Source of the DNA: Croceivirga thetidis
GTDB taxonomy: Bacteria; Bacteroidota; Bacteroidia; Flavobacteriales; Flavobacteriaceae
Reading direction: 5' to 3'
Length of the DNA: 64,000 nt
Assembly (NCBI RefSeq): GCF_012272815.1
Contig: NZ_JAAWWL010000001.1
Location: forward strand, 1-64,000
Each line of letters begins with the position of its first letter. Within the stretch, counting starts at the first letter, position 1. Below the pieces are notes generated by a model. The model had not been told where the DNA came from. It was given only the letters and a program-made list of their open reading frames with translations, and did no database searches. The translations under genes were made by a program, and so were the position numbers. This document shows, piece after piece, positions 1 to 10,109 of this stretch.

Positions 1-3000
1 GCAGGGGACGACTATACCGCACAGAGCGGACAGCTCAACTTTGACGGTAACGATGGTGAGGTACGCACCATTACCATTGACATCCTTGAAGATGATATCA
101 TAGAGGCAACGGAAGACTATACCCTTACACTTTCAAACCCTTCACTTGCACTTGTGGCCATCAATACCGCAAATGCAACGGGCAACATCACCGACAACGA
201 TGCAAATCCCGGCGTGACGGGGCTTGCATTCGACCCAACCGAGGTGACCGTCGATGAGGGTGCCGGGACCGCCACATTCAACGTCGTGCTTACCGGAAAC
301 GTAGCAGAAAGTTTTTCTGTAAACTATGGCACTTTGAACGGCACCGCTGATGCAGCAGCCGATTTCACAGCAACTACGGGAACATTGGATTTTAATGGAA
401 CCGATGGTGAAACATATCAAATTACGGTTCCTATTCTGGAAGATGATATTATAGAACTTACCGAAGATTTTGTTGTAGATCTTTCGGGTCTTACAACAAC
501 ATTAATTGGAATCAATACACCTCAAGCAACAGGTAGAATTATCGATAATGATGAAGAACCAGGAGTAACAGGTGTTGCATTTGAATTTACGGAAGTTACC
601 GTAAACGAAGGGGATGGTACAGCAACATTCAATGTAATTCTGACCGGTAATTTTGCGGAACCATTTACAATTGACTTCGCAACCTCGGATGGAACTGCAA
701 CAGATGGTTCGGATTACACTGGAGAAACAGGGCAGCTTACTTTCGCAGGAACGGATGGAGAGGTTCAGTCGGTTACCATTGATATCATTGATGATTTGAT
801 CATAGAACCAGGAGAAGACTTCTTGGTAAGCCTTAGCAATCCTTCGAACAATCTGGTCCAGATCAATACGCCTCAAGCAAATGGTATCATTGATGATAAT
901 GATGCGGCCACTGGCAACGGACTTGCTTTTGAGTCAACAAATGTTACGGTAAACGAAGGTGATGGGACAGCTACTTTCAATGTGGTGCTAACGGGTAACT
1001 TCCCCTCTTCATTTACAGTAGACTTTACCACTTCGGATGGAACTGCAACAGATGGTGATGATTATAATGTAGCATCGGGGCAACTCACATTTGCAGGTAC
1101 CGATGGCGAAATCCAATCCATTACCGTTGACATTCTTGAGGACGATATCATTGAGGCAACTGAAAACTACACAGTTTCACTTTCGAATGTGTCATTAGGT
1201 TTGGTTGATATCAACACCCCTAGCGCGACTGGAAATATTACCGATAACGACACGGATCCTGGAAACACCGGAATTGCATTCGAAGCAACCGAGGTCACCG
1301 TTAATGAAGGTGATGGGACTGCAACGTTCAATGTGGTACTAACAGGAGATTTCGCTGAATCTTTCACCATCGACTTTGAAACTGCTGACGGGACTGCGGT
1401 CGATGCAGCTGACTATACGGGGCAAACAGGACAATTGACATTCGCAGGTACGGATGGTGAGGTACAGACCATTACCATCGATATCTTTGAAGATGATATC
1501 ATAGAAGCGACCGAAAATTATACGGTTACTTTATCAAACCCTTCACTTGCCCTTGTAGCAATAAACACCCCTAATGCAACCGGTAATATCGAGGACAACG
1601 ACGCAGACCCAGGTGTTACAGGACTGTCTTTTGACCCTGTGGTCGTGACTGTAAACGAAGGGGATGGAACGGCTACATTCAATGTTGTTTTGACTGGAAA
1701 CTTCCCTGAAGCCTTCACGGTTGATTTTGCCACAACAGATGGCACAGCTATTGACGGCTTGGATTACACCGCCCAATCAGGTCAACTGAATTTTGCGGGA
1801 ACGGATGGAGAGGTTCAGACCATAACCATCGACATTCTAGAAGATGATATCATTGAATTCACTGAAGATTTTACCGTGACACTTTCCAATGTATCATCTG
1901 CGTTGGTCGCTATAAATACACCTGTGGCGACTGGGAACATTGAAGACAATGATTCGGACCCTGGTGTAACTGGTATTGCATTTGAGGCGACTGAGGTTAC
2001 CGTAAATGAAGGGGATGGAATAGCCATATTCACGGTTACCCTTACGGGTAATGTTGCAGAAAGTTTCTCATTGGACTATGGCACCTTAAATGATACTGCC
2101 GAAGCTGCAGCTGATTTTACGGCCACCACAGGCACACTAGACTTCGATGGAAATGATGGGGAGTCTTACGAAATTCAAGTCCCTATTCTTGAAGACGATA
2201 TTATTGAGATTACGGAGCGATTCCTAGTAGATCTCTCTGGATTGACAACAACTTTAATAGCTATAAATACACCACAGGCTACAGGCAACATTGAAGACAA
2301 TGATGCTGACCCAGGTGTTACAGGTATTGCCTTTGAGGCCGCCGAAGTAACCGTAAATGAAGCAGATGGTACAGCTACCTTTAACGTAATACTTACGGGT
2401 AATTTTGCCGAGCCATTTACCGTGGATTTTGCAACTTCTGATGGAACCGCTCTGGATGCCCTCGACTACACAGCACAATCAGGTCAGCTTTCATTTGCCG
2501 GTACGGATGGGGAAATTCAGACCATAACGATAGATATACTTGAAGATGATATCATTGAAGCGACCGAAGACTATCTCGTAACATTATCCAATGCATCTTC
2601 TACACTGGTAGCAATAAACACTCCTGAGGCAACGGGCAACATTGAAGACAATGATGCTGACCCAGGTGTTACAGGTATTGCCTTTGAAGCTACCGAGGTT
2701 ACTGTAAACGAAGGTGACGGCACAGCTACCTTTAACGTAATACTTACTGGTAATTTTGCTGAACCATTTACGATAGACTTTGCAACTGCTGATGGAACGG
2801 CTCTGGATGCCCTTGACTACACAGCACAAACAGGTCAGCTTTCCTTTGCCGGTACGGATGGGGAGATCCAGACCATAACCATTGACATCCTTGAGGATGA
2901 CATAATTGAAATTACTGAGGACTATATTGTCAGTCTTTCAAACCCATCACTGGGATTGGTTGTAATCAATACGCCAACCGCAACGGGCAACATTGTTGAC

Positions 3001-5460
3001 AACGATGCAGATCCAGGGGTCACGGGAATTGCCTTTGAGTCAACTGAGGTCACCGTTAATGAAGGTGATGGTACGGCAACTTTCAATGTGGTGCTGACCG
3101 GAAATTTTGCCGAGCCATTTACCGTGGATTTTGCAACTTCTGATGGAACCGCTCTGGATGTCCTCGACTACACAGCGCAGACCGGTCAACTTTCATTTGC
3201 CGGTACGGATGGTGAAATACAGACCATAACGATTGACATTCTTGAAGACGATATCATTGAGGCGACCGAAGACTATCTGGTAACATTATCCAATGCATCT
3301 TCTACCCTAGTAACAATAAATACACCTGAAGCTACTGGCAACATTGAAGACAATGATGCTGACCCAGGTGTTACCGGTATTGCATTTGAGGCCACCGAGG
3401 TTACCGTAAACGAAGGTGACGGCACAGCTACGTTCAATGTGGTGCTTACTGGGAATTTCGCGGAATCATTTACCGTAGATTTCGCAACTTCTGATGGTAC
3501 AGCAACTAACGGCCTAGATTATACTGAACAAATAGGTCAATTATCGTTTGCAGGTACCGATGGTGAGACACAACAAATAGTTGTTCCTATTTTGGAAGAT
3601 GATATCATCGAGGCGACTGAGGACTATCTCATTACCCTATCCAATGCATCTTCTACCCTAGTAGCAATAAATACACCTGAAGCAACCGGCAACATCGAAG
3701 ATAATGATGCTGATCCTGGAGTTACGGGTGTAGCTTTTGATACTTTAGAAGTTACCGTAAACGAAGGGGATGGAACAGCAACCTTTAATGTGGTACTTAC
3801 TGGCAATTTTGCCGAGCCATTTACCGTAGATTTTGCTACTTCTGATGGAACGGCCACAGATATAGACGATTACACAGGGCAGATTGGGCAACTTTCATTT
3901 GTTGGAACAGATGGCGAAATTCAGAGCATAATTATCGATATCCTAGAAGATGATATCATAGAGGCTACTGAAAATTATACAGTTACCTTATCTAATCCTT
4001 CTTTGGGCCTTGTAACTGTAAATACTCCAGCGGCAACAGGTAATATCGTTGATAATGATGCAGAACCCGGTGTTACAGGTGTTGCATTCGAAGCAACGGA
4101 AATTACTGTAAATGAAGGCGATGGTACCGCAACCTTTAATGTGGTAATTACCGGTAATTTTGCAGAAGCATTCACTGTTGATTTTGCAACTTCAGATGGT
4201 TCAGCATTAGATACCGAAGATTATACGGGTATCACGGGTCAACTATCTTTTGCCGGGAACGATGGAGAAATTCAACAAATTATTGTTCCTATTCTTGAAG
4301 ATGATATTATTGAACCTACTGAAGATTACACGGTAACACTTTCAAATGCCTCTTCGACTTTGGTTAATATCAATACCCTTAATGCAATCGGAAATATTAT
4401 TGATAACGATGCCCAACCTGGAGTTACAGGAATAGCTTTTGAAACAGCAGAAGTGATTGTTAATGAAGCAGATGGTACGGCGATATTCAATGTTATTCTA
4501 ATAGGAAACGTCTCTGAAGCATTTACTGTTGATTATGTAACGTCTGATGGCACTGCAATTAATGCTGAGGACTACACTACCGTTGCTGGACAACTTTCGT
4601 TTGATGGAAATGATGGGGAAATACAACAGATAATTGTTCCTATTCTAGAAGACGACATCATTGAAGAGATTGAAAATTTTGTGGTTACCCTTTCAAATAT
4701 TTCAACCGATTTAATTGAAATAAACAGTGATACATCAGTTGGTTCTATTGTTGACAATGATGCTGAGCCAGGTATCACCGGAATTGCATTTGAAGCTACG
4801 GAAGTTACCGTCAACGAAGGAGATGGTACTGCCACCTTCAATGTTGTCCTTACCGGTAATTTTGCAGAATCCTTCACAGTTGATTTTGCAAGTGCTGAAG
4901 GCACGGCTACAGATTCAGAAGATTATACCGGACTATCAGGACAACTTTCTTTTGCCGGAAATAATGGAGAAATACAACCCATAATCATCGACATTCTCGA
5001 AGATGATATTATTGAAGCTATCGAGAATTTCACAATTAACCTTAGTAATCCTTCATTAGCTCTTGTCGATATAAATACTACTACTGCGACAGGAAATATT
5101 ATTGATAATGATGCTGAACCTGGGGTTACTGGTATTGCTTTCGAAGCGACAGAAATAACTGTAAATGAAGGTGATGGGACGGCCACTTTCAATGTAGTGC
5201 TAACCGGTAACTTGGGAGAACCATTTACCGTAGAATATAGTACTTCAGACGCTTCTGCGACAGGAGATGAAGATTATACTATTTCGACCGGCACTTTAAC
5301 ATTTGAAGGAACAAATGGTGAAGTGCAACAAATTACAGTGGCGATAATCGATGATATCTTGGTGGAAAATCCTGAATCATTCTTTGTTCAATTATCAAAT
5401 CTATCAACTGATTTAATTGAAATTAACTCAGGTGAAGCCCAGGGTACCATTATAGACAAT
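1..5460 (+). repeat. Tandem 348-bp Calx-beta coding repeats
   Basis: The unit length is 348 bp, measured for example between the DNDADPGVTG-coding segments near 2299 and 2647. Fifteen full units begin near 208, and a partial one precedes them. Units near 208-560 and 1960-2290 share a distinct variant (NYGTLN or DYGTLN, then TATTGTLDF and VDLSGLTTTLI), five units apart. Several adjacent units, such as 2299-2646 and 2647-2994, are almost identical at the DNA level. Such arrays can expand, contract or be collapsed in an assembly. Confidence 0.92.
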
Positions 5461-6969
5461 GACAGTGATGACGATTTCCCTGGAGATGTGTTTGTAACTT
5501 GTGAGGATGATGTTCCACCTGTTGATACCTTGGTGTTCAATGCTGAAGGATGCGATTACACCGAAGAGTTCACCAAAGAATTCGTCGGATTGGATGACGG
5601 ATGTCCAACTGAGTACACCATTAATAGAACTTGGACAATAACAGACTGTGTCGGTAACGTAAGAACCCATACACAGGTTATTACCATTGAGGACAATATT
5701 CTTCCAAATTTTGTTGAAGAGCTTCCACAAGATATAACCATATCGTGTACGGAGACTATTGAGCCAGCTGTTCTTACAGCCGTGGACAACTGTGATACTG
5801 AGGTTGAGGTCATCTTTACTGAAACCCAGAGTGAGTCCCCTTCTTGTGGTAACGAATTCGTGATTGTAAGAACTTGGACGGTTAGCGATTGTTCAGGAAA
5901 TACAAATGAACATGTTCAAGTGATTACAGTTGAAGATGATGAGGCACCAGTATTCCTTGGTGAGCTTCCAGAAGACATGATTGTTGAATGTGAGCAAATC
6001 CCAGATGCGGTAGTATTGGAAGCTACTGATAATTGCGACCCTGATGTAATGATTGATTTTACAGAAACAGTTACAAACGATGAAGACTGTATTATGGGAT
6101 ATACCATTACGCGTACTTGGACAGCTATCGACTGCTCAGGTAACAGTGCTACCCATGTTCAAATATTGACCATTGAACCTTCGGGGCCTATTATGGCAAG
6201 TGATTATCTTGAAGAATTCTCTATTGTATGTGGCGATATGATTCCTGAAGTACCCGAAATTGAGTTTACTGGAGGATGTGGCGGTTTAGAAGTTGAGTTT
6301 ACAGAAGACACCCAGTTCCCAGATGAACCAGCTGACTACCAAATAATCAGGACATGGACCGTAACCGATATCTGTGGCGAGCAGGCAGTATTTCAACAAA
6401 TAATCAATGTTGTTCAGGCGAAGAGGGAGGAAATCAGCATTGAAATATGTGTTGACGATGCGCCAATCGATTTGCTCGATTATCTTCCAGAGATATTTGA
6501 CAGAAACGGTCTTTTCACTCCAGATAGAGATGGCATCGCACTTAATGGTAGTATTCTTGACCCAGCGAATACTGAGATTGGTGAATACCAAATTGATTAC
6601 AGTTCAATAGTTGTTACCTGTGCTTACAATGCCACCTATACAATAAGCTTTAACAGAGATTGTATAGATTGTAGCAGGGATGATATCATAATATCAAAAA
6701 CTGTTACCCCAAATGGAGATGGCCTGAACGATTTCTTTGAAATCAAAGGAACCGAGGCATGTGGTTATAGTTATGATGTCATGATATTCAACCGATGGGG
6801 TGATAAAGTATTTGAAGCAAGGGAATACCAAAACAATTGGTCGGGCTTTTCACCAAGAAATGCCGTTGGAGGTTCTGGAGTACTACCGTCTGGAACGTAC
6901 TATTATATCATAAATATAACTGGAACGGAATTCGAACCATTTAACGGATTTATTTTCCTTGGAAACTAA
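1..6969 (+). CDS. Giant Calx-beta repeat adhesin, type B T9SS cargo (5' end outside window)
   Basis: The frame is open from base 1, so the start lies upstream and at least 2,322 residues are visible. Bases 1 to about 5460 encode one partial and fifteen complete Calx-beta domains of about 116 residues, each with a TVNEGDGTATFNV-type strand and an acidic ILEDDIIE calcium-binding-type motif. Four cysteine-containing HYR-like domains follow (about 5470-6420), with DNCD and RTWTVSDCSGN-type motifs. The C-terminus (about 6690-6966) is a gliding-motility-associated CHU_C sorting domain, with TPNGDGLNDFFEI and FNRWGDKVFEA. In this family the domain sends the protein through the type IX secretion system to the cell surface, where such proteins act as adhesins, as SprB does in gliding. 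The next gene is an SprF-like partner. An adhesive role is inferred; the ligand is unknown. Confidence 0.93.
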   Translation, partial: AGDDYTAQSGQLNFDGNDGEVRTITIDILEDDIIEATEDYTLTLSNPSLALVAINTANATGNITDNDANPGVTGLAFDPTEVTVDEGAGTATFNVVLTGNVAESFSVNYGTLNGTADAAADFTATTGTLDFNGTDGETYQITVPILEDDIIELTEDFVVDLSGLTTTLIGINTPQATGRIIDNDEEPGVTGVAFEFTEVTVNEGDGTATFNVILTGNFAEPFTIDFATSDGTATDGSDYTGETGQLTFAGTDGEVQSVTIDIIDDLIIEPGEDFLVSLSNPSNNLVQINTPQANGIIDDNDAATGNGLAFESTNVTVNEGDGTATFNVVLTGNFPSSFTVDFTTSDGTATDGDDYNVASGQLTFAGTDGEIQSITVDILEDDIIEATENYTVSLSNVSLGLVDINTPSATGNITDNDTDPGNTGIAFEATEVTVNEGDGTATFNVVLTGDFAESFTIDFETADGTAVDAADYTGQTGQLTFAGTDGEVQTITIDIFEDDIIEATENYTVTLSNPSLALVAINTPNATGNIEDNDADPGVTGLSFDPVVVTVNEGDGTATFNVVLTGNFPEAFTVDFATTDGTAIDGLDYTAQSGQLNFAGTDGEVQTITIDILEDDIIEFTEDFTVTLSNVSSALVAINTPVATGNIEDNDSDPGVTGIAFEATEVTVNEGDGIAIFTVTLTGNVAESFSLDYGTLNDTAEAAADFTATTGTLDFDGNDGESYEIQVPILEDDIIEITERFLVDLSGLTTTLIAINTPQATGNIEDNDADPGVTGIAFEAAEVTVNEADGTATFNVILTGNFAEPFTVDFATSDGTALDALDYTAQSGQLSFAGTDGEIQTITIDILEDDIIEATEDYLVTLSNASSTLVAINTPEATGNIEDNDADPGVTGIAFEATEVTVNEGDGTATFNVILTGNFAEPFTIDFATADGTALDALDYTAQTGQLSFAGTDGEIQTITIDILEDDIIEITEDYIVSLSNPSLGLVVINTPTATGNIVDNDADPGVTGIAFESTEVTVNEGDGTATFNVVLTGNFAEPFTVDFATSDGTALDVLDYTAQTGQLSFAGTDGEIQTITIDILEDDIIEATEDYLVTLSNASSTLVTINTPEATGNIEDNDADPGVTGIAFEATEVTVNEGDGTATFNVVLTGNFAESFTVDFATSDGTATNGLDYTEQIGQLSFAGTDGETQQIVVPILEDDIIEATEDYLITLSNASSTLVAINTPEATGNIEDNDADPGVTGVAFDTLEVTVNEGDGTATFNVVLTGNFAEPFTVDFATSDGTATDIDDYTGQIGQLSFVGTDGEIQSIIIDILEDDIIEATENYTVTLSNPSLGLVTVNTPAATGNIVDNDAEPGVTGVAFEATEITVNEGDGTATFNVVITGNFAEAFTVDFATSDGSALDTEDYTGITGQLSFAGNDGEIQQIIVPILEDDIIEPTEDYTVTLSNASSTLVNINTLNAIGNIIDNDAQPGVTGIAFETAEVIVNEADGTAIFNVILIGNVSEAFTVDYVTSDGTAINAEDYTTVAGQLSFDGNDGEIQQIIVPILEDDIIEEIENFVVTLSNISTDLIEINSDTSVGSIVDNDAEPGITGIAFEATEVTVNEGDGTATFNVVLTGNFAESFTVDFASAEGTATDSEDYTGLSGQLSFAGNNGEIQPIIIDILEDDIIEAIENFTINLSNPSLALVDINTTTATGNIIDNDAEPGVTGIAFEATEITVNEGDGTATFNVVLTGNLGEPFTVEYSTSDASATGDEDYTISTGTLTFEGTNGEVQQITVAIIDDILVENPESFFVQLSNLSTDLIEINSGEAQGTIIDNDSDDDFPGDVFVTCEDDVPPVDTLVFNAEGCDYTEEFTKEFVGLDDGCPTEYTINRTWTITDCVGNVRTHTQVITIEDNILPNFVEELPQDITISCTETIEPAVLTAVDNCDTEVEVIFTETQSESPSCGNEFVIVRTWTVSDCSGNTNEHVQVITVEDDEAPVFLGELPEDMIVECEQIPDAVVLEATDNCDPDVMIDFTETVTNDEDCIMGYTITRTWTAIDCSGNSATHVQILTIEPSGPIMASDYLEEFSIVCGDMIPEVPEIEFTGGCGGLEVEFTEDTQFPDEPADYQIIRTWTVTDICGEQAVFQQIINVVQAKREEISIEICVDDAPIDLLDYLPEIFDRNGLFTPDRDGIALNGSILDPANTEIGEYQIDYSSIVVTCAYNATYTISFNRDCIDCSRDDIIISKTVTPNGDGLNDFFEIKGTEACGYSYDVMIFNRWGDKVFEAREYQNNWSGFSPRNAVGGSGVLPSGTYYYIINITGTEFEPFNGFIFLGN

Positions 6970-6973
6970 TATT

Positions 6974-6999
6974 AAAAGGGGGCTATGCCCCTTTTTTTT
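6974..6999 (+). terminator. Rho-independent terminator after the adhesin gene
   Basis: An AAAAGGGG / CCCCTTTT stem with a six-base loop is followed by a run of T residues, five bases after the adhesin stop codon. It separates the adhesin gene from the SprF-like gene. Confidence 0.9.
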
Positions 7000-7180
7000 A
7001 TGCTATCTAATTGTTTTTCAATGTTAAGGGTGATTTCAAATACTATTTGGATGAAAATCGAGTTTTATAGATGAATGAACGTATAAATTGTTGATTTTTT
7101 GATGACTTTTGTTCCTTTACGACGGAAATGAGAACCCCAAATCACAATTCCAATCAAAAGAACCACCTAACTTAAGTAAT

Positions 7181-8095
7181 ATGAGACTGTTCCGTCAATT
7201 TTTGATATTAATGGTATTGGTCATACCGCTGACCTCATTTGCCCAACAGTTACCTCAATTCACCCAGTACATGTTCAATACGATTTCTATTAATCCGGCT
7301 TATGCGGGTAGTAGGCAAGGTATGAATATGACTGCATTGCACCGAAACCAATGGTCAGGAATTGATGGTAACCCTACTACGAGTACATTCGCTTTTCACA
7401 CACCGTTGAATAATGAGCGTGTCGGACTTGGAGTTTCCTACATCTCAGACCAATTGGGTTTTGAAAACACAAATTTTGTCTACGGTGATTTTTCGTACAC
7501 CATTCCTATTTCATATGAAGCGACACTATCTTTTGGATTAAAGGCAGGATTTACGAACTACAATAGAGAATTAATCGACCCCACAGACCCTAATGCAGTT
7601 GCGGTCAATAATTGGAATCCAAATTTTGGAGCAGGAGTTTATATAACAACCGATAGATGGTACGCAGGATTTTCGTCTCCAAGAATATTGAATAACAGCT
7701 TAAATATTGAAAGCCTAAATGCTGTAGAGGCTATAGAAAGAAACAGTTATTACGCTATCGCAGGATTGGTTGTCGATCTGTCATTGGATATTAAATTCAG
7801 GCCTACAGTAATTACAAGATTTACTAATGGGGCACCCATGTCTTATGACGCGACAGCTGGCTTTTTGTTCTATGAAAAAATTTGGTTTGGCGCATCTTAC
7901 AGATTTAACGATGCTGCCAATTTTGGGGCATTTATGGAGTATCAATTTTCAAAAACCATAAGATTGGGTTATGCATATGATTTGCCCACGTCAACAATTA
8001 GACCATACACTGGCGGCACTCATGAGGTCATCCTGATATTTGAACCAAAATCGTTGAAAAGATCAAACTTATACCGTTCTCCTAGATATTTCTAA
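7181..8095 (+). CDS. PorP/SprF family T9SS outer-membrane protein
   Basis: A 304-residue outer-membrane beta-barrel protein of the PorP/SprF family. The ATG at 7181 is preferred over the in-frame ATG at 7109 because it begins a clear signal peptide (MRLFRQFLILMVLVIPLTSFA, cleaved before QQLPQ). The mature protein opens with the family hallmark QFTQYMFNTISINPAYAG. PorP/SprF proteins work with type IX secretion; SprF of Flavobacterium johnsoniae is needed specifically to export the SprB adhesin. Its place directly after a type B adhesin gene suggests it is that adhesin's dedicated partner. An OmpA-family gene follows 12 bases later, so the two are probably co-transcribed. Confidence 0.92.
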   Translation: MRLFRQFLILMVLVIPLTSFAQQLPQFTQYMFNTISINPAYAGSRQGMNMTALHRNQWSGIDGNPTTSTFAFHTPLNNERVGLGVSYISDQLGFENTNFVYGDFSYTIPISYEATLSFGLKAGFTNYNRELIDPTDPNAVAVNNWNPNFGAGVYITTDRWYAGFSSPRILNNSLNIESLNAVEAIERNSYYAIAGLVVDLSLDIKFRPTVITRFTNGAPMSYDATAGFLFYEKIWFGASYRFNDAANFGAFMEYQFSKTIRLGYAYDLPTSTIRPYTGGTHEVILIFEPKSLKRSNLYRSPRYF

Positions 8096-8107
8096 ACACA
8101 ATTTGTT

Positions 8108-10081
8108 ATGAAATCAACAACACTAGCTACATTATTTTTTATAATTGCCATTAGCATTTCAAATGCCCAATCAGGTATTCAGAAAAAGGCAGATGAATTA
8201 TTTGGAAAGTTTGCCTATGCAAAGGCAATTCCAGAATATGAACAAATGGTAGTTGATGGTAAGAATACCGTTCATGCCTACAAAAGACTTGCTGAGTGCT
8301 ACCTGTTTCTTCGCGATTTTGAAGAATCAATACCCTATTTTAAACGTTTTATTGATGACCCTGAGACTTCAACTAGTTACTTTTTTAAGTACGCAACGGC
8401 TTTAAAAAGTGCCGGACAGGAGGAAGAAGCATTAAAATGGTTCAAGAAGTATAAGAAATTCCATAAAAACGATGCTAGGGTAAAACAGTTTTTGAAAGAC
8501 GGAAGTCTGGCTTCCGTTGTATTTAACAGTAATGAAAGATATGATGTAAAGCCAGTACATTTCAACACCGAATTCAGTGAATTTGGGGCTTTTTTGTTGG
8601 ATGGCGATATTTATTTTAGTTCCAGCAGACCTGATGGCAACGCTTCTGATGACGTATATGGATGGAATGCAGAATCGTGGTTAGACATCTATCATGTGCG
8701 CGCAGATGATGAAAACGCTGTGCCAGTACCTATCGAAGGTGACATCAATACAAAATTTCATGAGAGTTCATTGGTATTTTCAACCGATCACAGAAACGAT
8801 ACCATAGCATATTTCACTAGAAATAGCTATTTCAACAATGAGGAAACCTTTTATACAACTAAAGACAAAGAGTCAATAGAAAATTTAAGCAATCTAAAAA
8901 TCTATAAGGCTGAAAAGGATAAAGATACGTGGAGGGTTACCCGAAATATGAAAATGAATGCCGATCACTTTTCTACAGGTCACCCTTCAGTAAATTCAAA
9001 CAGGACGAAGATTTACTTTGCCTCCGATAGACCTGGTGGTTTTGGTGGCAGTGACATTTACTATGCTTCAATTCATGAACGTGGTGGAATACTGGAAATC
9101 AAAAATGCCGGACCTATTGTAAACACCCCAGGTAACGAACTATTCCCTTTTATAAATAATGAAGGTCAACTATTTTTCTCTTCCGACGGCCATGTAGGAT
9201 TTGGGCAACTTGATGTTTTTGGTACCGTCTTAAATGATGTTGGTGAAATTATTGATATCATCAATTTGGGTAAGCCATTAAACAGTGAAAAAGACGATTT
9301 TGGTTACTATGCACTTGATAATGGTGTTGATGGATATGTTAGCTCAAATAGAAATGGCGGCAAAGGAGGTGATGATATTTACAAATTTCAGTTTATTCCT
9401 TCTTTAACCCTTGAAGGTCAAGTGACCGATGCAATTAACCTTAGACCTTTGGACAGCGTAAAAATTTCATTGTACAATAAGAAAACTGGAGTCTTAATAG
9501 AAGAAACCATGACCAATGACAATGGATACTACAAGATGCTCATTAAAAGAAAAATGAATTATAAAGTGGTGGCGTATCGAAGTACACACCCAGAAAAAAC
9601 CATAGAATTTGAAACTCACGGTATAAATCGTGAGACCAAAAAGGTAACCAAGAACATACAATTGGAGCCTGTAATGGACGTAAAGGTTCTGGCAGATTTA
9701 AATAAAATCTATTTTGACTTCAATAAAAGTAACATAAGACCAGATGCGGCACTAGAGCTTGACAAGGTTGTAAAACTGATGTTGGAGACCTATCCAGAAC
9801 TCATCATTCGCCTTGAATCACATACAGATCCTGTTGGTGGTGACGAATACAACAGAAGACTTTCTGAATCCAGAGCAAAATCGACCTACGAATACCTCAT
9901 ACAACAAGGGGTGCCGAGTAGTCGAATTCTTTCTTATCAAGGGTATGGTGAAAGTAGACCAGTAAATAATTGTAAGACAAAATTTGATTGTCCACCTGAA
10001 ATGTTGGAGCTCAATAGAAGAACTGAATTCCCAATTGTTCAGTTCAATTCAAGTTCTCAGGTTTTGACAAATAGAAGATAA
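8108..10081 (+). CDS. OmpA-family protein with TPR, PD40 and CarboxypepD_reg domains
   Basis: A 657-residue envelope protein with a signal peptide (MKSTTLATLFFIIAISISNA). TPR-like helices lie at about 25-135 (KRLAECYLFLRDFEESIPYF). WD40-like PD40 blades lie at about 150-430, with repeated YFSSSRPDG, YFASDRPGG and YVSSNRNGG motifs. A CarboxypepD_reg-like beta-sandwich lies at about 435-520, and an OmpA peptidoglycan-binding domain at about 535-650 (YFDFNKSNIRPDA, LESHTDPVGGDEYNRRLSESRA). The same layout is common downstream of SprF-like genes in Flavobacteria. It probably ties the adhesin and SprF export complex to peptidoglycan; this is inferred. The family resembles the T9SS component PorE, but a one-to-one assignment is not justified. 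Confidence 0.9.
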   Translation: MKSTTLATLFFIIAISISNAQSGIQKKADELFGKFAYAKAIPEYEQMVVDGKNTVHAYKRLAECYLFLRDFEESIPYFKRFIDDPETSTSYFFKYATALKSAGQEEEALKWFKKYKKFHKNDARVKQFLKDGSLASVVFNSNERYDVKPVHFNTEFSEFGAFLLDGDIYFSSSRPDGNASDDVYGWNAESWLDIYHVRADDENAVPVPIEGDINTKFHESSLVFSTDHRNDTIAYFTRNSYFNNEETFYTTKDKESIENLSNLKIYKAEKDKDTWRVTRNMKMNADHFSTGHPSVNSNRTKIYFASDRPGGFGGSDIYYASIHERGGILEIKNAGPIVNTPGNELFPFINNEGQLFFSSDGHVGFGQLDVFGTVLNDVGEIIDIINLGKPLNSEKDDFGYYALDNGVDGYVSSNRNGGKGGDDIYKFQFIPSLTLEGQVTDAINLRPLDSVKISLYNKKTGVLIEETMTNDNGYYKMLIKRKMNYKVVAYRSTHPEKTIEFETHGINRETKKVTKNIQLEPVMDVKVLADLNKIYFDFNKSNIRPDAALELDKVVKLMLETYPELIIRLESHTDPVGGDEYNRRLSESRAKSTYEYLIQQGVPSSRILSYQGYGESRPVNNCKTKFDCPPEMLELNRRTEFPIVQFNSSSQVLTNRR

Positions 10082-10109
10082 AAAAAGCCCCGTAATAGGG
10101 GCTTTTTTA
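10082..10109. terminator. Bidirectional terminator between the OmpA-family and mscS-like genes
   Basis: An AAAAGCCCC / GGGGCTTTT stem has T-tracts on both strands. It sits between the convergent OmpA-family gene, which stops at 10081, and the MscS-like gene, whose stop begins at 10110. Confidence 0.92.

Noticed and set aside
142-5813. Many minus-strand and offset reading frames within the Calx-beta array
   Set aside because: They repeat with the 348-bp period and mirror the plus-strand coding bias; no starts, domains or export signals support them.
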